DNA of 64,000 nucleotides from Sipunculus nudus. Its lineage: Eukaryota > Annelida > Sipuncula > Golfingiida > Sipunculidae. Positions 10,837 to 23,604 of the stretch are shown piece by piece. The stretch spans positions 31,831,229 to 31,895,228 of the forward strand of contig CM049314.1 in assembly GCA_026874595.1 (NCBI GenBank), in the 5' to 3' direction. Under the pieces are notes generated by a model. It searched no databases. It was given only the letters and a program-made list of their open reading frames with translations, and was not told the origin of the DNA. A program made the position numbers and the translations under genes. Positions within the stretch are counted from its first letter, which is position 1, and each line of letters starts with the position of its first letter.

Positions 10837-12289
10837 TGATTTTTATATATTATTGTATGTTCAACCAGGGAATATAAGCGTATGATGTGTTCATTAATAT
10901 GGAGAATCATGTTTAAATGTTAGCGTGAGAACTTAGGTTAGAGAGCACAGGCGCCTCTTTTAATTTTTTTTGTTGGTAAAGCTTAATTCAGCGGGTGCCG
11001 TCTCTGTCTAGACGGTCTTTAATAACAACATTGTTTATTGTAGACTTCAAAGACCGAGCACCTGTTTAGTTTGCTTTTTCTCTAGGTTTGATCTTTGGAG
11101 GCTCGTCATATTTAATATTCATGTAATTAGTGACAATCGGCATACAAGAGTGAAATGATCGGCCAGGAGAAGGGCAGGACTTGTGACTCAGCAAGAACAA
11201 GAATAATCCGTGGTTGAGAAGGAAATCGGTTCAATTGGCTGTTCAGCACGCCATTTTGTTGAAGTCTGACGACTGTCTGCTGTCTAGTGGCAAGTCTGCG
11301 TTCATCACAGTCCGGACAGCTGAGAGACGATATATGTAGGCGTAAAAAAATCAGTGTCTGAGGAGGGCCACGTGTTACCTCTATAACTAATTTAAGAGTG
11401 GATATCGCAATATCCGACGGACTGTTTATCCGGCCATTACTCATGTTAGGCTTCCTAGTGCTGGATGAATGCAGGACAAACTAGCTGTGAAAGACATTGA
11501 GTCTAAGTTCATTTAGAATAGGCTATTTGTCATCAGTCAGTGCAGCGTGAACTCTACCTGAGGGGACAACGCGTTCTCCATTGTGGAATAGTAGATCGTT
11601 GCTTACCTGTGTGTAAACAGGAGAACGAACAGACGAAGCAATCGGATTGACATTTCGATTTCACGTGAGCGCGAAGGTCATGTGATAAAAAAACGGATTA
11701 ACAGTGACTTCCCTGTGCAGTGAACATAATGGACTTAGTGATTTTATATTTCTTTAGTAGATGCTTGTGATCATCGGTGTTTATTACTTTGAAGCGCCCC
11801 TTCAAAGAAATATATGGGTATTTTGTAATATATTGTTTTGTTTATTCATTGTTTGGATTGTATGTATGATATTCAACCGGTGTGCCCTATCATTCGAAAG
11901 AACCTGGTCATTATTACCTTTTGGAATGTGACAGGTAGCCAGCTATTTGTTATAAATATTGTTGCTGTATTTACTGAATCATCCTGCATTATACACAGAG
12001 GAAAATGTACAGTGGGTTACCAATGGCAAGAAGGATTTTTTTTTTTATTTTTAATGGTTTCACATTAGACATAACTACCTTTCATAATGTCACATTCTAT
12101 GATGGATTGAATTTAAGAGTAAACGTGAAAAAGTGGTAAGTAGGTGCAATAGAATTTCAGTATAAGTTATGCTTCGTGCAGTTGTTTCTCTCAAAGAATA
12201 TGGTGCACCATAAAGATATAAGATATATAAAACTTATACAGTCAAATAGTTATACTGATCGATCGTCTTTAGTCCTCATTCAGTAAAAA
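10837..12289. other. Candidate 3' LTR of the decayed element, then unassigned spacer
   Basis: It begins with TG after a purine tract. Within it an 8 bp perfect stem CGGTCTTT / AAAGACCG (11013-11020 with 11049-11056) is flanked by a further imperfect GGGTGC/GCACCTG pairing, and may be a structured transcript end. The LTR's right end cannot be set. The rest, 11460-12289, holds no recognised gene. Confidence 0.35.
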
Positions 12290-12327
12290 GTCTCAATCAT
12301 AATTTCAACAACCATTGAATATATATG

Positions 12328-12331
<4 letters not shown>

Positions 12332-12392
<61 letters not shown>
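12332..12392. repeat. (TA)n microsatellite at left edge of copy A
   Basis: About 60 bases of TA repeat. A similar tract sits at the left edge of copy B (40149-40178), so the duplication boundary lies in or near a TA tract in both places. Confidence 0.95.
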
Positions 12393-12395
<3 letters not shown>

Positions 12396-13129
12396 TATAT
12401 ACTGTTTTGTTTATAAACATCCTATTCGTTATTGATTTCACTCTATGTATATCTCTGTATATCTCCATATATAATTGCAGGAAGCACATACTCCATCATG
12501 GACACTACTGCACTTAATAGAATAACTGGTACACCTAGTAGAATCAATATTCACTACAGTATACACCTGCGTCCCTCCAAAAGCAGCTCATATCGGCGGG
12601 GACACAAATGGAGTAAGTTTTATGCGTGATCTATATTGGTTCAGATGATTTAGAAGATCGAAATTAGATCAGTTTAGAAGGTATACGTATCCCTACAGTA
12701 AAAATACTTTCATATTGCAGATGTTCTCCTTTAACTTAATTTGAACGGTCACTTTATTGTATATAAATATATTGTTTGTATAATTGGTTCGTTATATAGT
12801 GCTTTTCGACTAAGACATGTGAGATTGGCTCTATAAATTATCAGAAAATATTAGGGAAAAAAGCACAATATTTTTCATGCATTTACTTTCATCTGTAAAC
12901 AATGTTCCATTAAAATTTTTTTGTCAATTAAAATTCAAGACAGCTGTTTTATTAATACGTGCTTCTAACCGTACGGTAAAATAATACAATCTGCAAATCT
13001 AGGTCAAGGTTGTATATAGTCGGCAGGGATAGAAATCTATACAACAACTACGATGAAACAATTCAAAATGGATAAGAAAACTTATTTAAGTGACTCCAAA
13101 GGCACACATTCAACTATGAATCACGACAT

Positions 13130-13755
13130 AAAACGAAAAAAAATAGTAGAACTTAGTAGAACTGAAAGTTTAGAAGAACATCTCCTGGCCTGTTTGTATG
13201 GAACAAAACACTAAAATAGGTTCGGCAATTACTATCGATAAATACTATACTATCGATAGGTGTCTCGGATCTACCCCCGAGAGCTCTCAAAGCTGAATGT
13301 AAAAAAACAGTCTTGAAAGATATTGTAGATAAAGCCGTAGAGGACAGGCTCAACCAGTATAAATCTAAAATTGAGAATTTGGCTGAGAGGGTGGTTGTTT
13401 TTCTTGTTCAACTGACACATTATCTTCTTGCAGTTACAAAGGATGTTTAAAAAAGAAGACATTTCAACAAATGAACATTAGTAATGTTGACGGTATTCTT
13501 TGTGTATATATATAACACTCCAACTCACTTTCTTACACAATGGCCGAAATGGGGGAAAACTGATATGAAAATGATACACTAGGAATTTTCTGAAAAAAAC
13601 CATCATACTTAAGAAATCAAAGTCAGTATGAGATTCAGTGCTGGTTAGGTGACTCATATTGCCTGTGATATGGATTACTGCATGCATTACTTTTTTAATT
13701 AATTTACCCATTAATGAGATACAGACTTTTTGCAGTGGACAATTACTTACACTGG
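13130..13755. other. Copy-A-specific insert with a coding-like frame
   Basis: This stretch is absent at the matching place in copy B (near 40765). On the plus strand 13258-13449 is open without an ATG, and reads as a lysine- and glutamate-rich, coiled-coil-like peptide (ALKAECKK, VEDRLNQYKSKIENLAER) before turning hydrophobic and ending in TAA. No family was recognised. It may be a transposon fragment or a captured exon; chance is also possible. Confidence 0.35.
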
Positions 13756-15557
13756 ATTCATATTTCTACAACCAAATAATTTAATATTTGTTCCCCAATA
13801 GGGCCCTTGGTAAGTCTTCCCGTATAATCTTAAAATAAATGTTTATCAATCTTATATTTGATTGTGTAATTAGATAATTTGCAAATGCACACCCGCATCG
13901 GTGGCTTATTCCTTAACCAGGCAGGCGCGAGTGTCTGCCCATGTGACGAAGTCCGCATTTGCGATTTAAAATATCAATATAACAGACATGCATCCACCTA
14001 TATATAATAATCATTATATCCTGATTTTTTGCATTGGGCAAAACATTTTCATGGTGCTGAGACCTTGACCTTTGCTTTCAAGATCAGAGAAGACATTGCA
14101 TGCATAGATTGATAGCTAGCGTGACAGGACCAACTTGTTTAATTTGATATCTCTATTGTCAAATATTACTCTCTGACTAATCTTGACTTATATTTTAAGA
14201 ATTTATTGTTTCTTTTAAGAATGCTAATCCATTCTTTTACCAAAGTTACACTATAAGTAATCAGCTAAAGCCATTCCCCTAATTTAAGTCAATAAGACCT
14301 AGTACGGCCGTAAAACTAGGCCAACCAATCTTTATAATTGTTTTTATATCATACTATATTGTTTTTGTAATAACCCATGATCTATTAAAAATGCGTTTAA
14401 AATGTTCTTTTAACTAGTTTTGAATGGTTCCTAAAGTAAGATTTTCTAGGATTGAAAACCTGCTGGCTCGTTTAGACTTTTTGTTTAGGTAAAATTCAAT
14501 ATGGGATATTTGCATAGCTAAATTTCCTTTATTTTTAATGTCCTAAAGGTAATTTCTCCAATTTGACACCAAGTAATGTTGTGGCAAAGTGCCTTCAGCA
14601 TACTTAAACTAGATAATCTGCATATAATTTTGAAATTAAGTATAATGTATGAAGTTAAATTATGTTAAATTGAAATTAAATTATAGTTCATCAAAGAGCT
14701 ATTCGGAATTGGCAGAGGAAACTCTCTTAGATTTGATAACCATAAAACTTGGATTGAGACAAGCTATTTTTTAAAATAAGAAATCTGTGTTAATCAGCAG
14801 CTGTATTATATAAATAAAATATTGCATCAGATACTGTTAATAAATATTTAGTTTCAGACTCTACTATAAATGATGTATTTTTTCCAGAAAACATGGGAGC
14901 CCTTTTTTATTGTTCTATAACCATACTCAAATGTACAGGAAGCAGTCATTCTTGATTCGAATTCAGTTAATATCCCTTTCATTCAAAAATATATTTTTCA
15001 AGTCGGTATGCCTCTTTTCCCAATATATGTTCAAAAATATTTCTGAAATGATGTTCAAGACCAAATATACATTAACAGCACCAATTATAGTTTTGACTGG
15101 CTCCTGTATGTTTTGTCAGGAGCAGTAATTTTAATCAACATTTGTGTTCTAATTCTCAACAAACCGGGAGGTCATATATAATTTTATATGGAAAACTGCA
15201 TGACCAAACTAAAATATACATTAATAGAATCCATATCCCTATGATGTAGAAAGAACCCTGATTAAAGGTCTGACTTTTTGTCTGAATATTGTGTGTATGT
15301 TTAGTGCAGTATCCCTGTTACTCAAGATACATGTGCGAGATCACATAAATAAGAAATGTGTGCACAATGCTGTAACTCAAGTTACAAGGTTTTACAAAAA
15401 GCTGAAATGAAGTTGCATGGTTATTGCACTTAGCTTAAAATAATTAACTAATTAAGTTAATTTTGTTTATATGATAGCTATCAATGTGCTTTTTCAAAAG
15501 GGCATGAAAAGTAAATTTATGAAAAAAAGTGAGTTACAGGTTTACTGTTCTTGGGAT

Positions 15558-15610
<53 letters not shown>

Positions 15611-17389
15611 TATATTTATATGTAGTTTTATACTTTAACCTGCAAGGGTTTTCTAATGAAGGGAGATGACTCAACAGAAGAAGAAATATAACCTGGTTTA
15701 ACCCTACATTCAGTGACAACGTAGCCATCACCATTGTATGCAAATTCTTTACGCTACAAAACAAAATGCTTCCCAGCATGGCTTAAACAAAACACAAACT
15801 CGATAAAAACGCACTGCTAAACTTAGTTACAGCAGCATTCAAATCATTGGCCACATCATATCAGTGCACAACAAGTCTGTATTGTATAAACGTAAACCAC
15901 AGCAAGATGAATAATGCCTGCTGAAGCCTTGTTATGCATGGTTGTATATTGTACACTGCTCGGTGTTTTATTTTGATAAGGTTCTTAGATATATGTGATA
16001 ACAGATACATCGGACATTATAGACACGTATGCATAATTATAGTACATACTTAAATACACATAGGTATATACACACTTCAAAATACTAAGGCTTCCATTTC
16101 AGCAGTTCCACAAATGTGATCAACAAGGTGTCTTGACACAGGTATTGGTTCACATTTTTGTGCTTCATTGTTTTAGCTCAGATGATTTTAAGTCCTCTGA
16201 GCTGTACCGACCACCCACTTCCATAGTCTTGCCCTATAAAAAAAGGATTGTAGCCTTTACTCATATAACTTCCAACCCTTTATCCAGAGAGGTAATAGTA
16301 CGACCTCTGTAGAAATCATACATTAGGTGACTTTCGCCTATAATCTATGTGCTACAGGACAACATTTTAGCACTCCTCTCACGGCTCGAGGGTGATAGAA
16401 AATTACATGTGTTCTATATATTCTAAATATTAAAATATATTACTATCACTTACACCTTTATGAAAAATTACTTTAAATGTTTCAGCAAGATCAGAACAGT
16501 ATTTTAGGGCTGCAGGGCTATTGATATAACTATTTCATGTTATTATTTGTGTGTGTAGACGTGGTGTAAAATGTATACAAATATTTTGAGAATGGCTAAT
16601 TATATCAACTTCAGATTATAATGTAATATTATCCTCACACTTGCACGTGTATTCAAGCGGCAGGTGACCAAGCTGTATTAACCTGTTCCTGCGGGAGATA
16701 GTATTATTTGCCACATTTTCCAAAAAAGTGAAAAAAACATACTTCTTTAGCTGTCATATCATGAATAAATATCCCTCAGAGAGAAGACAATAACCTAAGT
16801 ATAACTTGACTTGACTTTTTTTATTAAAAGTCAGCCATTACAGGTCTAAAATGTTGCTCATTACAAATTTTAAGTGTTTTCATATACGATGTTATGTCTG
16901 TAACCGAGTATCTTAATAACTTCCAAGGCTAAAAGCAAATGTTAACATCCCATTAATCATGTGCCAGTGTAAGCAGCAGTTACGCCACCTATGTTTGCTA
17001 AATTGTTTGAGTAGTTGTTTGGTCTTTTGAACTTCTTAATATGCAAATCAAAATATATAAAAAAAAAATTCTTATGTAAAGATTTCATATTTATTAAAGT
17101 GATTATGATTTATGAGTCTGAATAGAATGAATTTGAATTTGACCTCTCTATGACAGTCTAACTTTAGCTTGTTTCAATGTTAGATGATATTTGTGTTAAA
17201 AATTGTAATATCAGTAATCAATAATGATCATGTGACTTAATGTTAGCCACGGATTTCACCACTTACGTTGTCCTTTTCTTATGCTTGATAACAAGTTGAA
17301 TAGTTTTAAAGTTTCATTGTATTTTACCGCTCTCACTAAATGATGTTTGTCCTTCGTTTACAAAGATGAATATGATGATCAGTGTTTGT
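13756..17389. other. Noncoding part of copy A
   Basis: Collinear with copy B but without any open frame conserved between the copies, which argues against coding function. It contains the uninterrupted (TA)n tract (15561-15606) that corresponds to the insertion site of the gypsy element in copy B. Confidence 0.6.
15561..15606. repeat. (TA)n microsatellite: empty site matching the LTR insertion in copy B
   Basis: Flanks match copy B on both sides: 'tttactgttctt' on the left (compare 42650) and the 'caacct/aacctgcaa..ggttttc' block on the right (compare 51170). In copy B an 8.4 kb element splits this tract. Confidence 0.85.
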
Positions 17390-18345
17390 AACAGATCTAG
17401 GTTTGTGTGTACGGAGATGACTTGTCAGGCTATTCAAGACACAGAGAAATCCCCACATGTTGTCACATGTGCCTGGTGGTTGCTGTTGAGGTAGCTGCTA
17501 TCCTCGCCTTGCGCACGACAGGATTCCTTTGGAATTTCCCCAGTCATGATATTTCAGCGTCTTCTGTATTGTTGTGTATTGCTGTACGCCCCGCTTGACT
17601 TTTCCAAATATCTGTGTTGATGGATAGTGGTTTTTAGCAATGCTTTCGGTAGCGTCTTTGCTGACCTACGATGGATCTTTTACCAGATATCGATTCTACA
17701 AAAGTTGTTTTCGTAGCCTTGTATCTGATATTGGGCAAAAGAGACTTGCCCAATGAACCTGCGATCAATGCAAGATGGTGTAGATTGATCGGAGATTAGT
17801 AGCCTCTGAAACTTCATCCTGCCATCTTGTCTTCATCAATCGACGGAGGCAGACCAGGTGAAAGCGGTTAAGTTGATTGGTATGTCTTGCATAGACAGTA
17901 TACGTCTCACATCCATGCATTGGTTTCAAGATGTATGCCTCTTCACTCTCAGACGTTTGAGCAGAGTTTACAAAATGAAGCGCTTGCTTTTGCCATACCC
18001 AGATATGTGGATGTGTCCAGGTCCTACAGATTTGATCCATGCACCATGATGGAGGATTCATCATATCACTTTTCTAGTCCGGTTTGTACATCATTTCAGT
18101 CTTATTTATACATATGGTAAGCCCGTAGTTGTCACATACATGGAAAAAAACTGGTCATGTTGTGCTTCATTTCTGATTTCGAAGTTGCATTCAGAGCTGA
18201 GTCGTCAAAAAAGACGAGGTCATGGATAGTGGTTGTCCTGACTTTCGTAACGACATTCAGTCTTCTGCTGTTGAGGAGCTTTTCGTCTTATATCCCTCTG
18301 TTATCAAATAACATTCATGTATTTGCACAAAATGAATTCAGGAAG
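17390..18345 (-). mobile_element. LINE (non-LTR retrotransposon) 3' relic in copy A
   Basis: The minus strand encodes the C-terminal half of a non-LTR reverse transcriptase. In order: a LLNSRRL segment, TIHDLVFFDDSALNA (the catalytic FADD box, with A changed to F), CDNYGLTICINKTEMMY, CETYTVYARHTNQLNRFHLVCLRRLMKTRWQDEV (the thumb-like H/W segment), then a decayed C/H tail near 17400-17480. In-frame stops and frame changes make it inactive. The same relic lies at 52565-53620 in copy B, so the LINE inserted before the duplication. Confidence 0.75.
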
Positions 18346-19096
18346 GAGTGTCATGTGATGAATGACTGACTTGAACTATCAGTGTCATGCTTAGCAAGGC
18401 ACATATTCTATAATTACCCTTAGGATTTCAAACATTAAATATGGAGACCTTTGGTAAACGTGTCCGTTAAACAAAAAATTAAATCAGTATGAGCTATCTT
18501 AATTGTCTTAGCAGTATTGCTGGTTCTACTGAGCTTCATGGCCAGTGGACTACATGTTAATCGGTTACAGTTACATATTAGTATATAATCATCATGTAAC
18601 ACATTGCATATGGCAAATCCAAATTAAGATACATTTAAAAAACTGTGATTATTAGAGTATGGCCTATGATAGGTTTTTCAACATCATTAGCTAAATTTTT
18701 TAATAAACATGTTATTATGAACAAATGAATTTGGACCTTTTCTGAGTGTTTTTTTTTCGAATAAAAGCAAAACAAAATGAAGCAAGAAAAATTTTGTAAG
18801 ACTTTGATAGACTCTGTTTAACTCTTTTACGTGAAATGGGCTTTAGAAAATAGATTCCTTAGTGTTAAGATATAATTTGTTTATTATTTTGCTTCCATTA
18901 TAATGTTGTTCCTAATTGTTACAGAAAACCTTAGGGAAGGGCATCACGTGACAAAATCAATTCTAATATCGTTTCTTATTCGCATTTCAGCAAGAATAGA
19001 ATACTAAAAGTTGTCATGAATGTATAAAGAGGATATGAATGCGAATAATTTGGAATAAAATTGAGAGCAATATAAAACAGAAAAAAGAAGAAGAAT

Positions 19097-20107
19097 ATGT
19101 CGCGGCAGCTCTCGGTACTCAATGTAAGACTTATTTCATTGTGTCTAATATTAACTACATCATTCTTATCGATAGAATACATTTTTAATGGAAAAAACGT
19201 AGCCTATTCGATTGGAAAGGCAACAAAAATTCTGGAAGATACTGAGCCAATAATGAAAGGATTACGCACTGGTTGTAGCTCAGGATACCTGCCTAATTAC
19301 CCATCTATCTGCGGTAATGATGGGTGTTTAAAAATACTTATTAAACCACAGACGGTGAAAGATGTCATTCCAATGGACAGAAGTCACGTCGATCATTTGA
19401 AATCAGTTTCAGGATGGATGGCCATGGTTCATATAGATGTGATATACCATCTGACACGTGCTCAGAGAGAATTTGGATTATATGGAAGTGTTGGGGAGAT
19501 AGGAGTTTTTGCGGGTCGCTTTACATCAGTGTTATCATACTGGATAGATGGGGAAGCCGGGGAGAGGTTGTTCGTTTGTGACACTTTTGGAAAAGGCCCT
19601 AAAGCAGGAAAGAAGAGTGAAAATGCGAGTTCTTATATATTCGAGAAAAATATGAATAAATTCGGTTATAGTTTGAACGCAACAGGCGAATTCACCCGGA
19701 TGCGTAGCTGGACTGACAGTTCACTTTTCCTGAGTAAATTTTATTTCATTGAAATGGAACTCCCGGCGTTTCGGTTGTTTAGCATCGATGGAAACCACGA
19801 CAGCCCTTTTCCGTTGCTGGATCTGCTGCTGGTGAGTTGCCTCGTTAGAGAGGGCGCAATAATAATAATCGATGACTTCTTAAATAATGCATGCCCAGAT
19901 GTCAAGAAATTAGTCGGACAGTACTTGAACATTTTCGGAGATACACATTTTTTACCGCTTTTCGTTGTTCGCAACAAACTATACATGGTGTCTAAAAACT
20001 GGCACGGTCGATATATGGAATGGTTTGAGAAGAACGATATTCCAAAACTCCTAAATTTTCACAGACAAAGTGGTTTCGGATTTACTGCCGACTTCTACTT
20101 CTTTTGA
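19097..20107 (+). CDS. Golgi-type membrane-anchored SAM methyltransferase, TylF-like (paralog 1)
   Basis: An intact single-exon gene of 336 residues. Residues about 10-29 form one hydrophobic segment after a short basic tail, giving a type II signal anchor with the rest facing the Golgi lumen. GCSSGYLP and SICGNDGC (59-77, Cys 60, 72, 77) form a conserved linker that could make disulfides. The methyltransferase domain runs from about 115: SAM-binding motif GEIGVFAG (133-140), D162 in VCDTFG after the second strand, DGNHD (231-235), and IIDDF (257-261). The last two resemble the metal-binding Asp positions of TylF/MycE-type sugar O-methyltransferases. Possible N-glycosylation sites are N176 and N194. 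The ATG is supported by the same start in paralog 3. TATAAA lies 69 bases upstream but is mutated in paralog 3. It converges with the minus-strand gene at 27319. About 35 residues differ from paralog 3. The methyltransferase fold is well supported; the substrate is unknown. Confidence 0.9.
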   Translation: MSRQLSVLNVRLISLCLILTTSFLSIEYIFNGKNVAYSIGKATKILEDTEPIMKGLRTGCSSGYLPNYPSICGNDGCLKILIKPQTVKDVIPMDRSHVDHLKSVSGWMAMVHIDVIYHLTRAQREFGLYGSVGEIGVFAGRFTSVLSYWIDGEAGERLFVCDTFGKGPKAGKKSENASSYIFEKNMNKFGYSLNATGEFTRMRSWTDSSLFLSKFYFIEMELPAFRLFSIDGNHDSPFPLLDLLLVSCLVREGAIIIIDDFLNNACPDVKKLVGQYLNIFGDTHFLPLFVVRNKLYMVSKNWHGRYMEWFEKNDIPKLLNFHRQSGFGFTADFYFF

Positions 20108-21640
20108 CAACGTGTAGACAGTTCTTTAAAAAACACTCAACAAGGCACCGTTGGTAAATGTACAACCCTATATACAATAGTGTACATTGAGTCAAGACGA
20201 AATTAATTATTATTTTTGTTTTACTACCACGAGAAAGTATTAGTCAAACATCCCCTCCATTAGTATCTTTAAGAAAAGCATATGATCCGGGAATTGAGTA
20301 ACCCGATATCAACCTAAAAATCCTTTTATGGTACCTGGTCACCAAAATTTGTCAGCCTGTGTATAATGTGTAAATATATATTGTGTTATATTCTTTTTAT
20401 GTGTTATATCTTTTATGCTATATTATGATGTATTTCAATAACTTTAATTACTATTAGTACATAAGACTAGTTAATCGTTTTATCTATATCCGTGTGGGGG
20501 TTTTCTATACATGGGATTTGCATTTGAGTTATGTTTCAGTAATGACTGATTTAATAAAAGTTGTTGGTACTCTTTGGTTTATGAATTTATTAAAAGAAGT
20601 CTGTAAATGTTCGACTATGTGTATCTAAACAATGTGTTTGATTTGTTCGACATTAGCAGCTATGATAGAGTGTGACGACTTTTTTGGAGGGTTAAAAAGA
20701 GTACGATTTGTTTGGTAGGGGGCCAAAAACGCTTATATGATTGACAAGCTTGTATTTGAGAAGATATATTCTTCTTTATACTCACAGAACAGAATAATGT
20801 GCGTGATAACGAAGGGTGCTGCTGCTTCTTCTCTGGACTTCATATTAATGGGGACATTCAGTTATCAGTTAACGAAACAAGACTAGGTAATTTGATAAAG
20901 AGTATTTCTAGAGGATTCACACTTGCCCACATCTTAGTTTGCGTTCATTTACGCATGAGAAAGCATAAAGCGATTGGTTTGGTCTGGGGTCTACGTTATT
21001 TAGAAGCCTTCTATGAGAACAGACAAGTTTTGGTAGATCTTGATTTAAATTATTTATGTTTTCATTGTAATTTTACAATAGCATTTAATTACACAATTGT
21101 TTTTATCAGCATTAACAGTCTTAACATGATACAAATACATTATACATATAAAAAAACACAAATTTTTACATATGTATAAAAAATAACGGACTTTAACCAG
21201 AATCATACCGATGTACCAAGCAGTTATTCGTCTCCTCCGAAGAATTTTACACCTATGACAACATTTTTACATTTTGTTTTGTTTCCCTATAAGGTATACT
21301 CTATTCTGATTTGGGCGTTTTCTCTGAGCGTAAATATACCTAGCGTTGGTTACTTTTTATTTCATTTTATGTGATATACTGTAGATTCAGAAATATGAGG
21401 ATCCAACGTGTAACACCACTTTGAAGATTTGATTATATCTTCTACATTCCTTTTCCGAATAAACTTTACAGGAATAAAATTTACAAGAATACAGAAAACA
21501 AAAAGGTACTTCAGAGCAAGATTCATTCATATAGTGTAAGTTCCCTGCATGTTAACATTTAAAAGACTCTTCATGAGTCACTAAAATATAATTTTCTATG
21601 TTCGAATGTTATATTTAGGAGAATATTTGTTCAAACCAAT
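20108..21640. other. 3' flank of paralog 1, no gene
   Basis: Collinear with copy B 55355-56960. The open frame at 20799-21179 is broken in copy B, so it is not treated as a gene. Confidence 0.5.
20553..20558 (+). terminator. Candidate polyadenylation signal AATAAA for paralog 1
   Basis: AATAAA about 450 bases after the stop, conserved in copy B near 55880. The nearer signal of paralog 3 (55386) is mutated in this copy. Usage is unknown. Confidence 0.35.
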
Positions 21641-22352
21641 CCACAAGTTCACGTTTCTCTAGATAGGTCCTTAATCCTTAAAAATTCTGCAAAATCGACC
21701 AATATATGCAAAAATGTTTGTGCAACCTTGCAATAATACAGTTTTATCATCGTTAAAATGTATCAAGTTTACATCATTTGCACTTCCCTTTAGAGCAATT
21801 TTCTCTTTTTACTGCTATTGGCATAATCAAATGCTGCAAGGAACAAATATTGTAATAGTACACCCCCATAACTAACAAGATTAGTATATAGTTAGATACA
21901 TTTTGTTACATAATTCAAATAGTTTGGAAGATTGAACGTTTTGTATTTAAAAATATAGTCCAAATATAAGATTCAGAAAACAAAGGAATTCGCTTTTTTG
22001 TTGTAGTTTACTAGGGCACCACTTTGTGAAGTGATATTGTAAATCTCAGTATAAAGCAACCAATAAGTAGAATGTCATGACTGTTTGATGACATCTCTTT
22101 TTTGGGGGGGGGGGGTGAAACTCGTAAAGTACCTTTAACAAAATGTTCTGTACGTATGCCGTTCCCCAAAAGAAAAAAAACGATAAATGTTCCACTTCGA
22201 CGGGAATATTCTGGTCATTATGTTTTAATATAGAAGTACGATATACTTCATATTTGAAGTTTTTCGACAGAGTTTTGTTGTCCTTTTCAGGGCTGGTTAT
22301 TGCTGGACACTCCTTCTCTTATTTTGACACTTCATCAAGCCCGAAAGGAATG

Positions 22353-23594
22353 TGTGGAATGTTCGTTTGAGAATTATCTAGTGCTTTGGATTATATGTCG
22401 TTTTACCCTCTAACACTGAATTGTGACTAACAATAACATTATCAGTTCATGAACATATCATCCCGTCAATTACGCAAAATATTGTAATATTAATAAATCT
22501 TCTACACTTTGGGAAGCAGATGAGAGAAAGTATCCTTCATCCGAGCTTTGACTGTCATTAGCAACACGAATGAGAACAATTTAGAGATATAAACTCTCAC
22601 TCTCCAAAACTTACATATTCTTTCTGAAAAAGCTGTTCGAAGTTCCGTGTTTTGAGTTTTTCCTTGTGCCCCCTATTGAGAATATTTACCGTTTTATTAG
22701 TTAATATTTATCCTTCTAAAAAGTTACTGGTAATAAAAACAATGCTGCAAGCAGTTGTCTATTATTAATCAGAAAAGCTATTTTGGAAAAAAAATATCGA
22801 AACGTTTCTGTAATATAAAAATCATGACACAATACTTAAACCCTGGAACAAATTGTCCCTATAAGGAGGGTGAAATACGCGGAAAACACAATATCCAGGT
22901 TACGGTACAGTTAAAAACCTAAATGAAGCTTGAACATGTCACGGATCAACCAAAAATTTAGGAAATGTCCCCTTTTACAAATTACAAACAGTGCGTAGAC
23001 AAAAACCATGATCAAGCATTGATGATTTCTTAAAGACATAGAACCAGGCATGAACTTATCTGTGGGAAGTAGGTGTGTATCAGGCACAGTATACTTGCTG
23101 CAGCATCCTAAGGTAGGTGAAATTAGCTCCTTATCGGTATAAAAAAGAAAGGTGAGGCTTTATAAACTGACATCACCAATGATGTTACTTTCATCGGACT
23201 GTACACTTTGCAGTCCTGGTCTTTCATGCCTGTACATTGCTGTTGCTTTTCTAGGCTCCCCAGGGAGTACCCGACACACGTAGCCATAACAGGAGCTAGA
23301 AGGTGTTTCGGTCTACATCTGCCTGTCGATCATGAGCAGTACCCATTCACTCCTGGGTCGAGTGAGCGCACCCTTTTGGTAAAGTCTTTAGCCAGGAGTC
23401 TTAGCGTAGACGGCGGTCTAAACGGGGCGTGAACCTACAAGTATGCGGTCGGGAGTCCAGGGACTAAGTCACTACGCAACCCAGCTCCTCGTCAGTAGTT
23501 TCTCAATCTGCACTTATAATCCTGGGACAATTGCTTTAAAAGAAAACGAAAATTGTTTGGAAAACGTTTGTGAAGCATATATCCATATTATTCA
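22353..23594. repeat. 1.25 kb direct repeat, unit 1
   Basis: Pairs with 23605-24856 through its length: 'aataaatcttc..cactt..gaagcagatga', 'caacacgaatg.gaacaattta', 'gcatgaacttatctg', 'acgtagccataacagga', and 'tttctcaatctgcacttat'. The part at 23200-23500 is less AT-rich than its surroundings. On the minus strand it has short motifs reminiscent of RNA polymerase III A and B boxes (TGACTTAGT near 23467, GGTTCACGCC near 23430). That is a weak hint of a tRNA-derived SINE. Confidence 0.8.
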
Positions 23595-23604
23595 TGTTAT
23601 ATAT

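Noticed and set aside
20799-21179. 126-residue open frame after paralog 1
   Set aside because: Low-complexity, no family features, and broken by substitutions and indels at the matching place in copy B (56120-56520).
23400-23480. tRNA gene or tRNA-derived SINE head in the 1.25 kb repeat
   Set aside because: Only loose A-box and B-box resemblance, spaced too closely for a tRNA, and no cloverleaf can be drawn. Mentioned only as a hint.
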